Of a stretch of DNA of 64,000 bases, positions 20,693 to 31,689 are shown one piece after another. The DNA comes from Nematopogon swammerdamellus (taxonomy: Eukaryota > Arthropoda > Insecta > Lepidoptera > Adelidae): NCBI GenBank assembly GCA_946902875.1, contig OX336336.1, positions 4,992,545 through 5,056,544 on the forward strand, in the 5' to 3' direction. A program made the position numbers and the translations under genes. The notes under the pieces were generated by a model that did no database searches, was not told the DNA's origin, and was given only the letters and a program-made list of their open reading frames with translations. Positions within the stretch are counted from its first letter, which is position 1, and every line of letters begins with the position of its first letter.

Positions 20693-20742
20693 CCGGCCAA
20701 GTGCGAGTCGAACTCGAGCACCGAGGGTTATCTATTTTTGAG
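20693..20742 (+). mobile_element. Metulj-like SINE head
   Basis: AAACCGGCCAAGTGCGAGTC, then GAACTCGAGCACCGAGGGTT. Abruptly replaced by the MITE at 20745. Confidence 0.75.
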
Positions 20743-20744
20743 TA

Positions 20745-21160
20745 ATCTATTTTTGAAGACGAAAAGCTCTGAAACTTTTTCCCAGATTCGGTCATCATAT
20801 AGCAGTTTTTCGTGAAAATCGTTTCATTACGATTTGGTGGATAGTTAATCCTACGCGACGACGAGCGCAGCGTATTTTGAACTGCATAAATTCTAAACAC
20901 TGAAAGTTGAATGACATCAAAAGAAAAAGGGGACTGGACTAGGTCATTGCACTTCCTAGGCCTAGACAGCACTGTTAACAAATCTCTCTCCGACCGACTC
21001 ACTGCCCATCGAGTTTTTATCGCAATTTCCAATTTTTGTAAGAAAAAAAACGTCCGGAATTTCGATTTGAGTGATAAGGATTTTTTTCTTCTAATGATGA
21101 GTACTTTCTATTCCTGAAGTTTCTCAAGCCTATCCTGAAACATCCTGTATATATGCTTAT
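20745..21160 (-). mobile_element. MITE with 'ACAGGATGTTTCAGGATAGG' end
   Basis: The right end is CCTATCCTGAAACATCCTGT and the interior includes AGATTCGGTCATCATATAG and GGTCATTGCACTTCCTAGGC. The same element lies inverted at 45885-46327, where both ends show the TTTCAGGATAGG inverted repeat. Three ORFs here are noncoding shadows. Confidence 0.7.
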
Positions 21161-21314
21161 GCTAGTCATAATATTGACAGAATGTACACGGCAGTATACC
21201 GATGTTGGTTGTGCTTTCCACAAGCATTAGTTATTATTTGTATAGGTTAAGCAAGTGGGTTAGTCGGGTCGGGTGTCGGTCGACGCGTAGCTAGAACCGA
21301 GGGGAGGGGAACGT

Positions 21315-21450
21315 ACGCCGTGCGCGGAAGCCTATTACTAAGCCTACGCCGTCTGTCTGTCTGTATGCCTGTTTGTCCTACTGCTGTATCTTTGGTACTT
21401 TAATAGCTAGTCGGTTGAAATTTTCACAGAATATGTGTTATTAAGGAAGA
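21315..21450 (-). mobile_element. Metulj-like SINE, partial
   Basis: GCGGAAGCCTATTACTAAGC, TCTG run, TACTGCTGTATCTTTGG, TTTCACAGAATATGTGTTA. Confidence 0.7.
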
Positions 21451-21454
21451 GTAT

Positions 21455-21612
21455 ACCTGGGCGACCGAGCTTTCATTCAGTGCGGTGGTATCAAACCCTA
21501 CCACTTAGTATGGTAAGAAGGAAAGGGACCTACAGTTTTAGGTGCAATCCGAACCACGGTCAGCCTCCAACGGTGGAGCGGTAACCCATCCAAGTACTGA
21601 CCGCGCCCAGGA
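21455..21612 (-). mobile_element. 5S/tRNA-headed SINE, 5' part
   Basis: In reverse: CCTGGGCGCGGTCAGTACTT, GGATGGGTTACCGCTCC, GGAGGCTGACCGTGGTTCGG, then the beginning of the common body. Both ends truncated. Confidence 0.78.
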
Positions 21613-21949
21613 GTTTATTGTTTATTGTATAATTTCATCCATAGGTAGGTCACCTACGCTTGGACATGTCGAAAATTCCGCCAGTTCTAAATTCAATGCG
21701 AAGAAGAACTGACAAACAAACTTCGCAAGTCACAATGTTTTGTTAGTACCTTATAAGTATTATATTATAGTAACTTACAAATAATTAACCCATACTACCG
21801 CTCACAAGAGCATTAATATTTACAGCATAAACATGAATACTGAAGAATTTGACCACACTGCCTATTTAAATTACCTATATCTGGTGTATAGTGCCATCGT
21901 CAATTTTGATACTTCATATTATATCAAGTCAAAAAATTAATAAAAATTA

Positions 21950-22715
21950 GTTTACATTTATTACAAAGAGATGTAATAAGTCATATAAAAAAATGTAATG
22001 ATACAAAGTGTATCCAATTGTCAAATTGTCAAAGTTTGTTAGTGGAAAAAACAGTAGTCAAACTCTTAGATAAAATTACGGTCAGTTAATGCATCCTTAA
22101 TAGTGTAATCACTCTTTTCAATTAACATTAATTTAATCCGTTGTTTGAAATTATTATCATCTAATTGTTTTATGTTAGAAGACAGTTTATTATAAAATCT
22201 AACACTATTACAAATAAAGCTTTTTGAGGTTTTAGCTAATCTATGTCTTATTAGTTGTACATTATTCTTACACCGCGTATCATAGTTATGATTGTCGGAA
22301 TTAAGAGAGGAATCATTAATGTATTTTCTGGCATAGCATATGTTCTGGTAAACATATGCACTTGGTAAAGTCATGATTCCTATCTCCCCGAACGCTGTCC
22401 TACAAGTATCTCTAGTTTTCATATTTAGGATGTACCGCAAGGCCCTCTTCTGTAATAAAAATATTCTATTTGAGTCTGCTGCATTTCCCCAAAACATAAG
22501 GCCATATGACATGATGCTCTCAAAATAGGCATGATAAACCGTCTTTGCAGCATGAATTCCGCATAGCTCTTTAATTTTTTTTATAGCATAACAAGCGGAA
22601 CTCAACTTACCAGCTAAAGAGTTTATGTGGGCTTTCCAAGTAAAACTTTTATCAAATATTACCCCAAGAAAAGTTAGTTCATTAGCAGCATTAGTGTTTA
22701 TGATCACGAACGACA
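21950..22715 (-). mobile_element. Non-LTR retrotransposon RT C-terminal ORF and 3' UTR
   Basis: A stop-free minus-strand frame of about 215 codons runs from about 22715 to the stop at 22066. It encodes 'LTFLGVIFDKSFTWKAHIN', 'FESIMSYGLMFWGNAADS', 'LLQKRALRYILNM' and 'SNIKQLDDNNFKQRIKLML', the thumb and C-terminus of an insect RT of the jockey/CR1 superfamily. The catalytic YADD region lies upstream and is lost. The 5' boundary abuts scrambled SINE head pieces at 22702-22765, so the first codons of the longer ORF are SINE sequence. AT-rich codon use differs from the other RT fragments, so it is a separate family. Confidence 0.85.
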
Positions 22716-22765
22716 GTGGACTTCGGTAGCTCAGTGGTGCGGTCACCACTGAGCTACCGAGGCCG
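22702..22765. repeat. Palindrome of SINE-head pieces
   Basis: CGGTAGCTCAGTGGTG (22724-22739) is followed after 4 nt by its exact reverse complement (22744-22759). Just left is another inverted head piece (TGATCACGAACGACAGT). Confidence 0.85.
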
Positions 22766-22841
22766 GCTTAGATATAGGTTCGAATAAAAACGAACTATAA
22801 TAAGGTCATAATTGTTATATTCAGGACCGGTACGTAACCTG

Positions 22842-23600
22842 TTGTTTTGTCAAATTCCCGAGATCAGCTTCAGACCATGCTGGAAGACCTTTATACAGCG
22901 TCGATGAAGGTGGGTCTGAAGATGAACCGGGACAAAACCAAGGTCATGGCGACCGAGGTTATGGCAGGAGGACAAATTGTTATTGACACAGAAGTGATCG
23001 AACAGGTTGAAGAGTACGTATATCTCGGTCAAATTCTGCGGCTTGGTAGACAAGGTCTGCTAAAGGAGGTCGAAAGACGGATTCAACTGGGTTGGGCTGC
23101 CTTCGGAAAGTTAAAATTCGCCCTGAGGTCTGACCTTCCGCAAAATTTAAAGACCCGTATATATGACCAGTGTGTCCTCCCGGTTATGACGTACGGGTGT
23201 GAAACGTGGACTCTGACGGTCGGTGTAGTCCAAAGGTTGAAAGTTGCCCAGTGAGCAATGGAGCGAGCCATGCTGGGAATATCGCTACGTGATATGGTGC
23301 GTAACGAGGAAATCCGCCGACGCACCAAAGTAGTCGATATTGGATACCGGGTGGCTAAGCTCAAGTGGCAGTGGGCTGGACACGTCAGCCGAAGAGACGA
23401 CGACCGTTGGAGTAACCGTGTTCTACACTGGCGGCCGTGGACAGGAAAACGGAGTGTGGGAAGACCACCCGCCAGTTGGGACGACGACATCAAGTGCGTC
23501 GGCGGAAAGCAGTGGTTCCGTACCGCTGAAGGCCGGGAGAACTGGAGGAAAATTGGAGAGGCGTATGTCCAGCAGTGGACGCTTACACGCTGACTGACTG
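22842..23600 (+). mobile_element. RTE-clade retrotransposon, 5'-truncated, one stop
   Basis: The frame encodes the RT end and C-terminal domain: RDQLQTMLEDLYTAS, LKMNRDKTKVMATEV, VEEYVYLGQILRLGRQG, VLPVMTYGCETWTLT, then after a stop AMERAMLGISLRDM, KLKWQWAGHVSRRDDD, KRSVGRPPASW, KIGEAYVQQWTLTR. The single interruption (TGA at 23252-23254) is what a C-to-T change of the usual Arg CGA in 'VAQRAMERAM' would give. The tail is (TGAC)n. A perfect 10-bp target duplication ACGTAACCTG flanks it (22832-22841, 23601-23610). Confidence 0.93.
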
Positions 23601-23610
23601 ACGTAACCTG

Positions 23611-24908
23611 GCTGTGCGAGTCCGACTCGCACTTGACTCGACTCGACTTTCCGATATATACTGATTTGCTTTAGCTGTAATGGTTATATAATATATAAAT
23701 AAATAACGTTATGGTATATAACTTAAACCATACCAAACGACGTGCAATTGCAATACTGAAAATCACATGTAAATTGACCAAGCCATTCTCAAGTTAAAAC
23801 GTACATATATACCTTCAGACGGCAGATATTGCATTTTAAAGCTACACTATACTTATAGTAGAAACTGATTCGGCACACACCATCCATCATCTTCAACCTG
23901 TTGTAGTCCACTGCTGGTCTGCTGTACTTCGACATTATACAAATAAAAGCATACGACCCCCTCGTAGGCTATCACTGATGTACATTTTATGCTTCTGAAG
24001 TGGAGCAAGTGACCTTTAAAACTCTCCGCGTTCGTGCAAACTCCGGACCCGCTGTGTGGCGGATAAAGTGCGCAACTGGCCGATGTTTCAAAAGACTTGT
24101 TTCTAAAAGGTTTTACTTTCGCTTGCTTAGCAAGAAAAAGCTCCGGAAAGTTGATTTGAAATTACTTCGCAACTTTTCAGCATTTAATGTGCGGATTTCC
24201 GTCGCTTACACGCTCTTTTTTTTGTCGCAATTTCATATTATTAACGAAAGTTTTTTTGCCGCCCAGTCCATGAATTCCAGTGACAGCGAGTGGGTATTTT
24301 GAAGATGGAAATTGAAAGAATATTCGGGAAAGGACATTTCAACGCTTGGATACAATCTTATTTCTTTGTTACATTGGGGTATAAAAATTCAGCCATTTTA
24401 TTTGATGGAATTTTTTTTAAATGTCTTATTTCCGTTAAATATTTATTTTATGAATGTATTGGATAATTTGTAGACATTTTATACTTTGATATTAGTCAAA
24501 ATATACGTTAGTTATACATATTTTGTGAGAAAATACCTAAAACCGCACCTAACTAAAAGTTTCCTGCTCGAATTTTAATAATAACTAATAAACTATCGAT
24601 TTATCATTATAATACAAACAATAAGCAACTATACAGAAATGCCTTTGACGTACAAGTGGATTTCGTCGAAATCTTATCTAAGCCGATAAAATAACTCCAA
24701 AAAAATATTTGCCTCTGACCACCGAATATACGCACCGTATATACTAGCCGAAGCTTTCCCGGATCCCCGGAACGAGTTCAAAAATGGAATGTTTGTTAGG
24801 TCAAGGTAAACGTCAACATAATCCCTACAGTGAGTGCCGTTGGAGCATTTCCGTAACGGAGCATTTTAAGGTTCCGTATTTATACTAAGCCCACTTTGTT
24901 TATTTTTT
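23611..24908. other. No gene recognised
   Basis: Starts with a Metulj-like scrap (23615-23645) and an RTE 3' scrap (GTAGTCCACTGCTGGTC, near 23900). A 100-codon plus-strand ORF (24000-24302) is in a moderately GC-rich patch but has no motif I recognise. The rest is AT-rich. Confidence 0.5.
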
Positions 24909-25381
24909 GAAGTGAAAACTTCTTTAGCGGCGCTTGGCACTTTTTTTAGATGGGTAAAAAATGTTAAACTCGCGTCAGAACTAGCGTCAGATCCGTAGCC
25001 TCATCGAAAAAGCGTAAGATTCGAAACTTCTTTAGCGGCGCTTGGCACTTTTTTTAGATGGGTAAAAAATATTAAACTCGCGTCAGATCCGTAGCCTGAT
25101 CGAAAAAGCGTAAGATTCGTTGAAATTATGGATGAAAGTTGATTTTTCTGAGAAATAAACTTTTTGATGTAAAATAATTATAATAGTTCTGTAGTGTTAA
25201 TTTTTTTATGTAATATAAATTGTCATATTTGTCTACGATAGCGCAATAAATGAATATTGTATTTTACCACATAAATGATAGTACTTTTATACTGATAAAT
25301 AAAACAATTCGTGCGAAATTATTCCCTAACCATTCCAAAATATTCAAAAATGCACAACGTTGATGTTTAAGTTTTCACTTC
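24909..25381. mobile_element. MITE with internal tandem duplication
   Basis: Terminal inverted repeats GAAGTGAAAACTT (24909-24921) and AAGTTTTCACTTC (25369-25381). Inside, a 108-bp segment (24916-25023) is repeated at 25024-25119 with a 12-bp deletion: CTTTAGCGGCGCTTGGCAC, GATCCGTAGCCTCATCG. Confidence 0.75.
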
Positions 25382-25409
25382 TGCCGGCACTCCCGGAGTG
25401 CAACCTTAG

Positions 25410-25485
25410 GCTTTTTTTTATGGAATCTGACACGGTTGGCTACTTCACCTACAACATCCGTGATGTCAGCCCATAACACACTTCA
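25410..25485 (-). mobile_element. SINE 3' end, truncated
   Basis: TATGGAATCTGACACGGTTG, CCTACAACATCCGTGATGTC, CAGCCCATAACAC: reverse of the common SINE tail. Confidence 0.8.
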
Positions 25486-25640
25486 TTTTCCGTCTGTCCG
25501 TCCGAGTGCTGTATCTTTTGAACCGTAATAGGTAGCCGGTTGAAATGTTCACAGAATATGCGCTATTATAGCGGATATACCAAGAAAATAAAATAAATAG
25601 AATTAAAAAGGTGGTCCCAATAAAATTATGATAATAAGTT
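25486..25640 (-). mobile_element. Metulj-like SINE, partial
   Basis: TCCG/TCTG run, GAGTGCTGTATCTTTTGAAC, TAGCGGATAT, GGTGGTCCCAATAAAAT. Confidence 0.7.
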
Positions 25641-28604
25641 GGAAGAGCGCTATCTACCGTATGATTATTTAACTAAACTAACATTTTAACTATAAGAGTA
25701 TGAACGGTCACCGTTAGATGGCCTGAGGCATACAAAGGAGTCAGCTGTGCTGAACGCGAGATACATGCGAGTGCGACAGCGTGATTGATGCGCACACTCA
25801 CTATACGTGCAACAACAATATCCGGAACCCTCGTACTCCTCTTTCAAGGCGCCGCTTTCGCTGGTTGGAGTAGGATGCAACACAATCAATCAATAAAAAA
25901 TTAGGTTTTTATTTTTTTATTCCAAAACTACGGATCGAAAGAAAAAAGTAAAAAAGCCACGGATTTAGATATATGTATATTCAACAAATAAAATATATAT
26001 TTTCCAAAGCCTTGATTTGGTCACGTTGCCTTAAATACGTTTTTATAACAAAATTCAGAGGCATGTTCATTATTTTTCTCTATCGAGCGAAGTTAATCAA
26101 ATCGTATTTTCAAAAAAGCTATCGATCTGCGCTGAAATGAAATATTACATATACTGAATCTGTCAGGTGAGTAATACTGGTGGTAAACTTCTTGAAATTC
26201 GAGTCAGAAGCAGCCTCACGTCACCTTAACAGGTTTTTTCAGGCGTTCTTCCCCTGACCCTCTGGCCTTTTGACCCTCTGGCCCTCTAGCGGCCAGAGCG
26301 TAGCGAGCGAGTTTTTGAGAGACCAATAACGCAGGCTCACGACCCGGATAATCCTTAGCGCGCTTCATTTCGCCGCCGAAAACACGCTGTTAATAAGCCG
26401 AAGGGGGAGATTAGCCCTGAGTTACCGCCGGTGATGGGAGCCTTTCGGGTTTATTTGTACACCTTTTTACACCAACTCTCTTACACGCTGAAGGAAAACG
26501 ATTTGGCAGCGGATAATACCATTATCATCTAGATGCCTTTAAGACGATTTTTGCTTTTGTGTTTCGTCGCAAAGTTTGCGAGAAAATACCCTTATGAGAT
26601 CACTCTGGTAATTTTTTTCAGACTCCTCTCACAATATTGTCAGCAGTCCAAATGGGTCCGGTATGGCATCTACTCGTTGCTGATGCTCTATTTTTACAAG
26701 TTTTTCATCAATGAGTTTTCCTAGAACTGCCCTCAACAGTCAGGAAGCAGACTACCAAATGCTCGGCCAAGTCTCCGGTAGCAGAGTTTCCACGAGGTAT
26801 TTAAGAGTAATTAACGACCTCGTCAATCGAAACGCTCATTAAAATTACTCATTTTTTTTTCCTGAAATGCCCAACGGAACTCTGCGCGAAGCGTTTTTAA
26901 GGATTTCCGTCGCGCCACGTGCGTCTTATGCGAGCCTACGTAAGACTAATTGCGCTTTTGATTAATGGTCATAACACGTGGTGGAAGTCACGATAGACAA
27001 TAATATTTCCGCGATTATGTTAGAGACATAGAATAGAAGCACACAATTGAATAAAAACAGTACCGACATAATGAAAGAAAAGAAACAAGGAAATATAGGA
27101 GTGTGCAAAGGCGGACTTATCGCCACAAGTAACTTCTTCCATTCAACGTTTGATTAACTTAAAGTTGAATTCGTCCCCTAAAATTGACCCCACAACATCG
27201 AAATTAGTTTACGCTATACGTCAGAGATTGGGTCACCAAATCGAACTCTGATATTATGTATAAATTTAAACTTTTTTTAAATAAGCTGTGACAGACAGAA
27301 AGACAGACAGACACAAAAGTGATCCTCCTATATTCCTCTTTAGGGTTCCGTACCTCAAATACGAAACTCTAAAAATGGTAAAGTCTTGCCAGGTTGAGCA
27401 AAGAATAGAGATAAAATCCAGCGTGTTTCGAAGGTCCCAAGGGATAATGATAATAAAAAAATATTCTGAAATAAGGACACGTAAGCTTAAATTATATAAC
27501 ATACCTTCAAAAATAAAACTAATACAGCAGGCTTGGTATTGGTAGATCTGGTTAGATAAAGTCTATGCAAATTGCGAAATTTAATCAAATAATCATCACG
27601 CACAACGTTTAGAAAGGAAACATTTCTGACGAGCCCACGTACTTACTACAGCGTACGGTAAATACTGACAAATTGCTCGAGCCTTGAACACCGAGTCAAA
27701 TCAGCAATTGTAATTCAGACTTGAATAAATTCGACTGAAGCCCACTCAGCTGAGGTAGCAAGCTTCAGACTGAAACCCGCCGTGCTATAAGCGAGTGTGT
27801 ACATATATTAATGTTGCGTATATATATTTAGAGATCCTACTTACACACTTTAATTATCGTAAATAATTCAAAAGGATAAATAGCACTGTTATTGTGATTT
27901 AATTGCACATAACTGACTTCGTTTCTAATATCTTCCCCATCAACTACTCCACACAATTTAGCGTCAAACGTATGAATACGTGTGTGTCGAAAAGACTCAA
28001 AATGACAGACTAATATTTTTAACTGCGCCCGTTAAAAAAAATAGATTCTAACAGTCAATGAAATAAAATAAAACGTATAGGTACTATGTATTTAATAATA
28101 TTTTATAATTAATTATTTGTCTGCGTTTATTTTTGATCCGCATCTCATACGAATAAAAGCGTGATGTAGTTCTTATCTTACTCCTAGTTAACCCCTATAC
28201 TTTTCTGAAAACTGAATCCCAATTGGGTTAATACGTTTTATGTGGTGCTCGGCCAAACATAAAGACAGACAAATAGTCAAACGCACATAAAAATATTCAT
28301 AAAATAAATAGAATAGAATATAAACTCTCATTGCACACAATTGAATGTAAAACTGTAAACAATAAAAAGAAAAACGAAAAACAGAAGGTGGACTTATCAC
28401 TGCAAGTGGTTTATATCAGTCAACTTTTGCGTAGAAGTATGAGGTATGATTAAATTTTTTATATCCTAAATTCTAAATTGTAAAATTATCCTAATGCGTT
28501 AATTTATCTCTTATCCTTCATCCCCCAATTTACAGATATCTAAATATTTTCAATCTACAGACACGGAAAGTTTACAGTTTTATTACCTACTTTCTTTGTC
28601 GCAC
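25641..28604. other. No gene recognised; AT-rich with small repeat scraps
   Basis: Contains short direct repeats CCCTCTGGCC (26265-26300) and a scrap with a TCCG-type core at 27290-27360. Two copies of a non-LTR 3' scrap are present: TGTGCAAAGGCGGACTTATC near 27113, and a diverged one near 28385. ORFs up to 85 codons carry no motif. Confidence 0.5.
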
Positions 28605-28830
28605 CGCTAGGGTGTGGAACTGTCTCCCGGCGAGTATGTTTCCCGAATCCTTTAACCTTCAGACGTCGTCGTATCAACGGGCTAGACAGCCTAGCAACAA
28701 TCCGAACATAATATGCTGGCACGGCGCGCGGCTCTGTGAGCGTGGTTTCGCGAGGAGAGGTGTTTTTGGCCCTGTCGACTGAACTATTGGTCCCTCGGCA
28801 CAGCCACCCATGTTGGTTTACATAAAAAAA
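28605..28830 (+). mobile_element. Jockey/CR1-like 3' end (family B)
   Basis: TTTCTTTGTCGCACCGCTAG, GCGAGTATGTTTCCCGAATC, GAGCGTGGTTTCGCGAGGAG, TGGTCCCTCGGCACAGCCAC, CATGTTGGTTTACATAAAAA. Encodes the RT C-terminus in a decayed frame followed by the 3' UTR. Confidence 0.82.
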
Positions 28831-28859
28831 TACTAGCTGCTCGTTTCGTCCGTGTGTGG

Positions 28860-29210
28860 TGTGGTGCGTAGTGGTGCGGTCGGTCGACTGTCGGTCGTGA
28901 TCATAAGCACACCTGTGCGCGGCCAGTACTTGGACGGGTCACCGAGCGACCGTGCTTGCAATCCACCTAAAACTGTAGGTATCTTCCTTTCTTACCTTAC
29001 TAGGTGGTAGGGTTTAACCTGCCCGGGTTGATACCACCGCACTGAATGAAAGGTCCGTTGAAACGGCTATGTAATTAGTTTGCGCTTTCCGTCTAGTTCA
29101 GTGTAGCCGACACGACCGAAGGGAAGCATGGCGCCTAGTTCACCATGGTGTTACGGGCTGACATTACGGATGTAGTAGGTGATGTAGCCAACCGTGTTAG
29201 TTTCATTAAA
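28860..29210 (+). mobile_element. 5S/tRNA-headed SINE
   Basis: TGGTGCGGTCGGTCGACTGT, GCGGCCAGTACTTGGACGGG, TCACCGAGCGACC, then the full common body to GTGTTAGTTTCATTAAAAAA. The first A-box bases are missing. Confidence 0.87.
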
Positions 29211-29400
29211 AAAAATTTTTCTTCCAAGAATTTGATATAGCAGTTCTCGACGGCGGCGACGGGGGCGGCGCGTTGTTCTGTCGGTGTACATATTTTTTTT
29301 TGTCTCGATGACACCACATGTCACCTCTCCACGAACTCGTGCTTTCTCTATGCTTCTGAAGTCGTCAAGAGGGAGACAATAATACCGTTTCAATTGTTTC
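29211..29400 (-). other. GC-rich open segment, possible exon
   Basis: Between a SINE tail and AT-rich DNA, the minus strand has a GC-rich patch (CGCGCCGCCCCCGTCGCC) with open frames. A good pyrimidine tract ends in ACTTCAG near 29357 and a GTGACA donor lies about 31 nt downstream. No family recognised. It could equally be noncoding. Confidence 0.25.
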
Positions 29401-30498
29401 GAGCGGCCCCGACAAAAGATCTGATGGGAGGGTTTTCATGCCCGCGGCAGCCAGCAGTGGCGGTTGGGCTATTCTTGAATTACAATTTCCATGTGGATTG
29501 TTTTGTAAGCGTATTGCATTTTCTGGTAATTTTTTTAGGAAATTGTAATAAAATAGGGCAATACTTTTGCAGGAAATGCGCCTTAGAGCTCAGTGAAATG
29601 TGACAATTACAATTTTTTTTATGAAAGTTGTCCCTTAATGAACATTGGGCAATAACATAAATAAATTCAAAACACCGCAGAATTTGCATAAGCAACGTGC
29701 TAAAAATGAGCAGACACAGCAAGATACAAAAACATAACAAGTAGGTAATTACGGCTGGTTTTTAGTCTGTCCCCTTATTTACACTGCAAGCACTACAATA
29801 AACAAACCAAATAAAAAAAAAACCAAAAATATAGTGTTATATAAAAAATTTTCGTTAACAACAAATAGGTAGTTAATAAAAAGCACATTACTCATAATTA
29901 TTAAAAAAAAAAAAATACAAAGTAATATAATAATAGTCAATTTACAAAGGAAAATATATCAATAAAAGAATATTAAATTAACAATTTTGTACAGAAAAAA
30001 CCTTAATAAATAAGACACATATTTATTAGAATTAAGAATTAAAATTGGTTTTCTTGAAATAGAAAAGATGTGATTCATTTGTGATGGCTTTGAATCGATC
30101 AAACAAGAACAGGTTGCTAAGAAAACTAGAAACGTAACTAATACAAGAACTTTTGCGTGTGGAAGAAGCCTAATGTTTTTTTGGCCCTTGCTTCATTAAT
30201 CTTCCTCGGCTCCACGCAATTCCCCGGGCCGTCATTTTATTGAATGTCTCCGTCTGGGAGGGATATTACGTAAAACTTCAAGCACGACTTACATTTTCAA
30301 ACTTACTGAAAAGAAGTTTGAGTGGCTAGTTACGAGGTGAAATCATCAGTGGTATCTAACTCGCGGCCGTCTCGCTGTTACTAGTGTTACTGTTACAAAA
30401 TTGTAATTCACACCAGTCTCAAAAATTTATCTGGGCCCCTGTATACGCCTACAAGGAACAACATAAAACAATAGGTATGATAAAGACTTAGATACATA
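29401..30498. other. No gene seen; very AT-rich
   Basis: Long A- and T-runs (29815-30060) and short ORFs only. Confidence 0.5.
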
Positions 30499-30545
30499 AG
30501 TCGACGTTTCGCCCGCTACGTCGCGGGCTTCTTCAGGACCTGCGG
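30499..30545 (-). ncRNA. Hammerhead-like ribozyme core (retroelement remnant)
   Basis: The minus strand reads GGTCCTGAAGAAGCCCGC, loop GACGTA, GCGGGCGAAACGTCGAC. That is CTGANGA, a 6-bp GCCCGC/GCGGGC stem, then GAAAC, the order of the hammerhead catalytic core. An extra A at the stem base departs from the consensus. Penelope-like elements are known to carry such motifs (established knowledge). Activity is not implied. Confidence 0.4.
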
Positions 30546-30600
30546 GAGTTCCTGGAGCCGACATCTGGTGTCCATTGTAACCAGACGTCTAACTCGTATC

Positions 30601-30772
30601 CACGAAGTCCGTTTGGCTATGAATGTAGTCAGGTGTGCACATGCACATTGATTTAGTGTGCGTAACCTCGAGAGCGCTCAGTCACGATCGCGACGCGGTC
30701 CACACACAACACACACAAGCGCGCTTAATTAGTACACGTTACTACTACAACCAGAGCCAAACGGACTTTAAT
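30601..30772. mobile_element. MITE, second copy of the AAGTCCGTTTGGC family
   Basis: AAGTCCGTTTGGC at the left and GCCAAACGGACTT at the right, interior as at 3740-3934. A 30773-30890 insert with repeated TTGTCCTTTTGGGAAG follows before GGCTTCGCGAGATAGAAG, the expected outer flank. Confidence 0.82.
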
Positions 30773-31370
30773 AAACATAATGATTTGTATTTCTTTATCT
30801 TTTTGTTGAAAATGGACTTTTTGGGAATTGTCCTTTTGCGAAGTTGTCCTTTTGGGAAGTTGTCCTTTTGGGAAGATGTCCCTATGAGCCGAAAGGCTTC
30901 GCGAGATAGAAGATCTGTAGGTAGACATGCATTATTGAACTGGCATCGGTTGTCTTTCTAGAGTCGGCGGGGGCGGGCGTAACTCTCGACGGCTACAGGC
31001 CCGGATGGAGGCCTCTTGAAATATATTATAAGAGGTGCTTCAGAACATCGCCGCCGCTCCGGTCCGCTTGACCTCATCTTGGGGCACCTTTTATTCGCGA
31101 CAATGACCCGCTTCTGGCGATTGCCGAAGCTCTGTACATATGACGTACGTACAGACAGGATGTTGTGAAACAATGTATTTGTACTTGCGATTGCCTGGAG
31201 CGGCTGAAAATCTGCCGCCGTTGTCAGCTTTAATACGATGCTTGTACTTGAATTCGATATAGCTTTAGTGAAATAATTTATTGTATCTATCACAGAGTAT
31301 TTGAGTTGATTAGAGGGGAAAAGGAGGCGTGTTCGGTGTGCCGCAAGTAAGCACCGGTTGACTTACTTCA
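30773..31370. other. Unassigned; short TTGTCCTTTTGGGAAG tandem run
   Basis: Three to four 17-bp units of TTGTCCTTTTGGGAAG occur at 30828-30885. A 111-codon minus-strand ORF (31293-30958) with a GC-rich C-terminal part was not recognised. Confidence 0.45.
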
Positions 31371-31386
31371 TACTAGGCACGAGATC

Positions 31387-31675
31387 AGTCAGTCAGTCAG
31401 TCAGCGTGTAAGCGTCCACTGCTGGATATACGCCTCTCCAATTTTCCTCCAGTCCTCCCGGCCTTCAGCGGTACGGAACCACTGCTTTCCGCCGACGTAC
31501 TTATTGTCGTCGTCCCACCTGGCGGGTGGTCTTCCCACACTCCGTTTTCCTGTCCACGGCCGCCATTGTAGGACACGGTTACTCCAACGGTCGTCGTCTC
31601 TTCGGCTGACGTGCCCAGCCCACTGCCACTTGAGCTTAGCCACCGGGTATCCAATATCGACTACTTTGGTGCGTC
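31387..31675 (-). mobile_element. RTE-clade retrotransposon, short 5'-truncated copy
   Basis: A minus-strand frame without stops: KLKWQWAGHVSRRDDD, KRSVGRPPARWDDD, QWFRTAEGREDW, KIGEAYIQQWTLTR, stop. The 3' tail is (TGAC)n. A perfect 11-bp target duplication GGCACGAGATC flanks it (31376-31386, 31676-31686). Very close to the copy at 22842-23600. Confidence 0.94.
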
Positions 31676-31689
31676 GGCACGAGATCGCA

